This document shows positions 7,001-7,871 of a stretch of 7,871 nt of DNA, in pieces; the stretch's first letter is position 1; every line of letters begins with the position of its first letter. The DNA is from Clostridia bacterium (GTDB lineage Bacteria; Bacillota; Clostridia; Oscillospirales; Acutalibacteraceae): NCBI GenBank assembly GCA_017631745.1, contig JAGBSR010000175.1, positions 1 through 7,871 of the forward strand, given 5' to 3'. Made by a program: the position numbers and the translations under genes. Under the pieces are notes generated by a model, which worked only from the letters and a program-made list of their open reading frames with translations, did no database searches and was not told the DNA's origin.

Positions 7001-7871
7001 CATTGTCCGTAATGCTTTCGTGCTCGCATTCTACACGGCAGATTTCACACTTGCCGTCAGCCCATGAATGAGCGTGTGCTTTATAAAGTGACAGCTCGCT
7101 GAGCTGGAAGAGAGGATTATTCCACTCGCCCCAATTTACGTCTACGTAATACTCATCACGAACCATATGTATCTCAAGCTTGAAATATGAATAAGCTTCA
7201 TCGGCTGAATAAATGTAAAAGCTTTCAGTTGCATTTCTTTCCTGTGTAAGATTTTCGTCGGTACGCTCATCGATGAGAGTCCAGCTTTCACCATCATCAG
7301 AGCCGTAAAGCTTCCAGGATTTCGGGTCTCTTTGCGATTCGTCGTTAGCTGTTACAAAATCGTATTTTGCAACGCAAATTTCACTGCCATCAGCAGTTTT
7401 GAATTCAACTGTATAATAGTCACAGCCTTCACTGAATATAGTGTCACCGAACTTTATGCAAAGCTTGTTAAAGTTGTTTCCGTCAAAGAGATTTTCGGGC
7501 TCCTCATCTGTGAAAGCAGTATAAATATCGTTAGGATAAGCATAATCGTCAACGTACTCAAGTTCAACCTTTACGCCGGCGTCCATATATTTTTCACAGA
7601 TATCGCAGAACGAATCCTCATCCTTGTCAACGCACCTGCTGTTTTTACCGCAGATGTCACATTCGTGGTTTTTATCAGTGTCAGTATATTCACTTAAAAC
7701 TTTACCGCAAATATCACAATTATGATCATTATCTTCGTCAGCACACTGGCTAAATTCTTCGCCGCCGAAATCACAAATATGGTCATTATCAGCGTCAACA
7801 CAAGCCAATTCTTCATTTCCGACATCGCAGATGTGATCCTTATTTTCATCAGCACAATAAATAGTCCCGCC
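4041..7871 (-). CDS. Large Cys-rich modular surface protein: discoidin-like domain, BspA-type LRRs, Cys repeats (N-terminus beyond window)
   Basis: The frame is open to the window edge, giving 1276 residues (numbered from 7871). No start is visible: the TTG at 7806-7808 is internal to a repeat and has no ribosome binding site. Order: five 18-19-residue acidic CxDxDxDHxCDxCG repeats (6-97); a discoidin/F5-8C-like domain (about 100-262; NLFDG and SWKLYGSDDGESWTLID); Cys ribbons (about 265-345); BspA/TpLRR leucine-rich repeats (about 394-709; units such as VTTIGDYAFWFCGNLEV) with the common VDGVLYN-type insertion; Cys ribbons (about 720-834); a charged helical segment (about 848-997); five 40-residue Cys repeats (about 1000-1205); a Pro/Thr/Glu linker; and a tail starting CDHLCHKGG. 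About 75 Cys by hand count. Probably an exported adhesin or glycan-binding protein; the signal peptide and ligand are not visible. Confidence 0.9.
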   Translation of the reverse strand, partial: GGTIYCADENKDHICDVGNEELACVDADNDHICDFGGEEFSQCADEDNDHNCDICGKVLSEYTDTDKNHECDICGKNSRCVDKDEDSFCDICEKYMDAGVKVELEYVDDYAYPNDIYTAFTDEEPENLFDGNNFNKLCIKFGDTIFSEGCDYYTVEFKTADGSEICVAKYDFVTANDESQRDPKSWKLYGSDDGESWTLIDERTDENLTQERNATESFYIYSADEAYSYFKLEIHMVRDEYYVDVNWGEWNNPLFQLSELSLYKAHAHSWADGKCEICRVECEHESITDNVCDICGKSFHTCDFSGEWKYDSEKHWKECSCGDIAEETGHIFADGKCTVCGIAGGYCGAATNEGGEQSVIWTYDETNGTFAVVGSGATADYNTYMDRPWNDISDNVTSLIISEGVTGIGETVFHGFNKIEAVTVPASVETMGYCAFANCNKLASVTFAEDSCLRSLDSNIFHNCSALKQITLPAGVTELEKNTFASCPSLTDIFVDEGNTAYKDIDGVLYNGDGTVLVRYPCGKDDAEFTTPAGVTTIAEYAFWENTKIKAITLSEGVTTIGDYAFWFCGNLEVLNLPGSITEMGDYMLSGCFKLTSIELPETMTKIGDYVFSDSYLTEVNIPGNVTTIGEYAFVGCYNLTTVIISQGVKTIGMEAFAWNGSLMDVTIPDSVTEIGEDAFMDCPQLSVVNVPCNWDTNPLYTFESSVTVNIDDHDWSDGSGICAKESCDAVCDHADQTGKICGICGVVIHTCDFTGEWKYDSEKHWKECSCGDIAEEDAHTLTEDKCYCGYECPHEKYTDGVCDVCGYECAHEWGEGAFTRPTRTEEGCYTYTCSICKDTKIELVERASNYAEFKELLEKVKGYLDENLTDSMMQEVNNVINFFSLDENHRFIKGEEDTVSQMIRQISGFIEVVEEGIADGTAVKADYTHIDETIAEIEEKFADEYLTDERKAKLEQIKSDIEKLKADPDTSAADLEGLERSVYNIFTAAESCFNGYHGGPRYELTEEAKCGKNAVESATCSSCGKVLTREVENSALTHTFTKYEVTEEAKCGVEGKEVAYCDNGCGATDEKAIEALRHSFTKYEVVEAPACGKAGKEVAACDNGCGATDEKEIEALRHSFTKYEVVDAPACGVEGKEVAICDNGCNETDERAIDALKHSFSEYTYNEDATCTADGTKTAACDHNCGATDIVTAEGTMLTHTDADGDYKCDNGCGHEFEKPAPEEPTPDTPDEPTDEVCDHLCHKGGFIGFIWKIVKFFSKLFKINPICECGVAHY
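4044..4157 (-). other. 38-residue Cys-flanked C-terminal tail of the surface protein (possible sorting or anchoring signal)
   Basis: The last 38 residues read CDHLCHKGG, then a cationic hydrophobic stretch FIGFIWKIVKFFSKLFKI, then NPICECGVAHY and the stop. It follows a Pro/Thr/Glu-rich linker (about 1210-1236), as cell-wall sorting signals do, but has no LPxTG motif and no S-layer-homology (SLH) module. Four Cys and three His flank the helix. The role is unknown; anchoring, sorting or metal-clamped membrane insertion are inferences. Confidence 0.5.
4258..4860 (-). repeat. Tandem 120-bp coding repeats (five 40-residue Cys units)
   Basis: Units lie at 4741-4860, 4621-4740, 4501-4620, 4381-4500 and a diverged copy at about 4258-4380 (41 codons). 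Each encodes a pattern like KYEV..AP.CG..GKEVA.CDNGC..TDE..I.AL.HSF, with one Cys, then CxxxC (CxxC in the unit nearest the N-terminus). The middle copies are closest: 4492-4532 and 4612-4652 are identical over 41 bp. The period is a multiple of three, so copy-number changes keep the frame. Confidence 0.9.
5541..5620 (-). repeat. Direct repeat copy A (Cys module C-terminal to the LRR block)
   Basis: This 80-bp segment encodes the second CDFTGEWKYDSEKHWKEC module. It matches 6891-6970 with about 7 mismatches, only one of them in the first 60 bp. Copies A and B flank the whole leucine-rich-repeat block. Confidence 0.9.
5745..6690 (-). repeat. BspA-type leucine-rich-repeat block
   Basis: About eleven to twelve degenerate units of about 23 residues fit the BspA/TpLRR (LRR_5) pattern: (I/V)xLPxxVTxIGxxAFxxCxxLxx. 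Good examples are VTTIGEYAFVGCYNLTT and VTEIGEDAFMDCPQLSV. One unit near 6300-6390 carries the VDEGNTAYKDIDGVLYNGDG insertion seen in other BspA-like proteins. Such repeats form extended curved surfaces used for adhesion and protein binding. Confidence 0.9.
6891..6970 (-). repeat. Direct repeat copy B (Cys module N-terminal to the LRR block)
   Basis: This 80-bp segment encodes CDFSGEWKYDSEKHWKEC and is the partner of 5541-5620, at an offset of exactly 1350 bp (450 codons). Confidence 0.9.
7581..7856 (-). repeat. Five acidic CxDxDxD(H)xCDxCG coding repeats
   Basis: Five units of 18-19 residues start at residues 6, 24, 43, 62 and 80 counted from the window edge. Each has alternating Asp/Asn at calcium-loop spacing followed by Cys-Asp. 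The last three carry CDxC, while the first two have CDVG and CDFG and lack the second Cys. The fourth starts with Tyr instead of Cys. The array may continue outside the window. Calcium and/or zinc binding is inferred from residue spacing. Confidence 0.75.

Noticed and set aside
7806..7808. TTG as start codon of the large surface protein
   Set aside because: The same frame stays open and encodes another copy of the same acidic Cys repeat upstream to the window edge; there is no ribosome binding site and no signal peptide follows it.

Overview
All supported genes in this window lie on the minus strand, so the biological order runs from high to low coordinates. Moderate GC, consensus Gram-positive ribosome binding sites, a CotJC (spore coat) relative and a Cys-rich leucine-rich-repeat (LRR) surface protein all suggest an anaerobic, spore-lineage member of the Clostridia. 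An Oscillospiraceae/Ruminococcus-like gut bacterium is my best guess, inferred from protein style only.

Layout. Positions 7871-4041 encode the C-terminal 1276 residues of a very large modular surface protein; its N-terminus is outside the window. The visible modules are acidic Cys-containing short repeats, a discoidin-like carbohydrate-binding domain, Cys-rich ribbons, about a dozen BspA-type LRRs, more Cys-rich ribbons, a helical segment, five 40-residue Cys repeats, a Pro/Thr/Glu linker and a distinctive 38-residue Cys-flanked tail. A strong UUCG-loop terminator follows at about 4036-4003. Next comes a 5'-truncated manganese-catalase/CotJC gene (3968-3543), which ends at its own terminator (about 3541-3503).

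Positions 3505-1 form a phosphate-response cluster. A regulatory region carries 11-bp-phased TTTTACA repeats that resemble a PHO box. It is followed by a Na+/phosphate cotransporter with a fused PhoU domain (3364-1616), then a consensus SigA-type promoter (1600-1572), an OmpR/PhoB-type response regulator (1541-867), and a PhoR-type sensor kinase that overlaps the regulator by ATGA and is cut by the window edge (870-1).

How the genes may work together (inference): the kinase/regulator pair senses phosphate limitation or envelope state and, through the phased repeats, could control the phosphate transporter. Read-through from the transporter gene into the regulator genes would give positive feedback, while the local promoter supplies a basal level. 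The surface protein is independent of this cluster and looks like an adhesin or carbohydrate-binding cell-surface protein.
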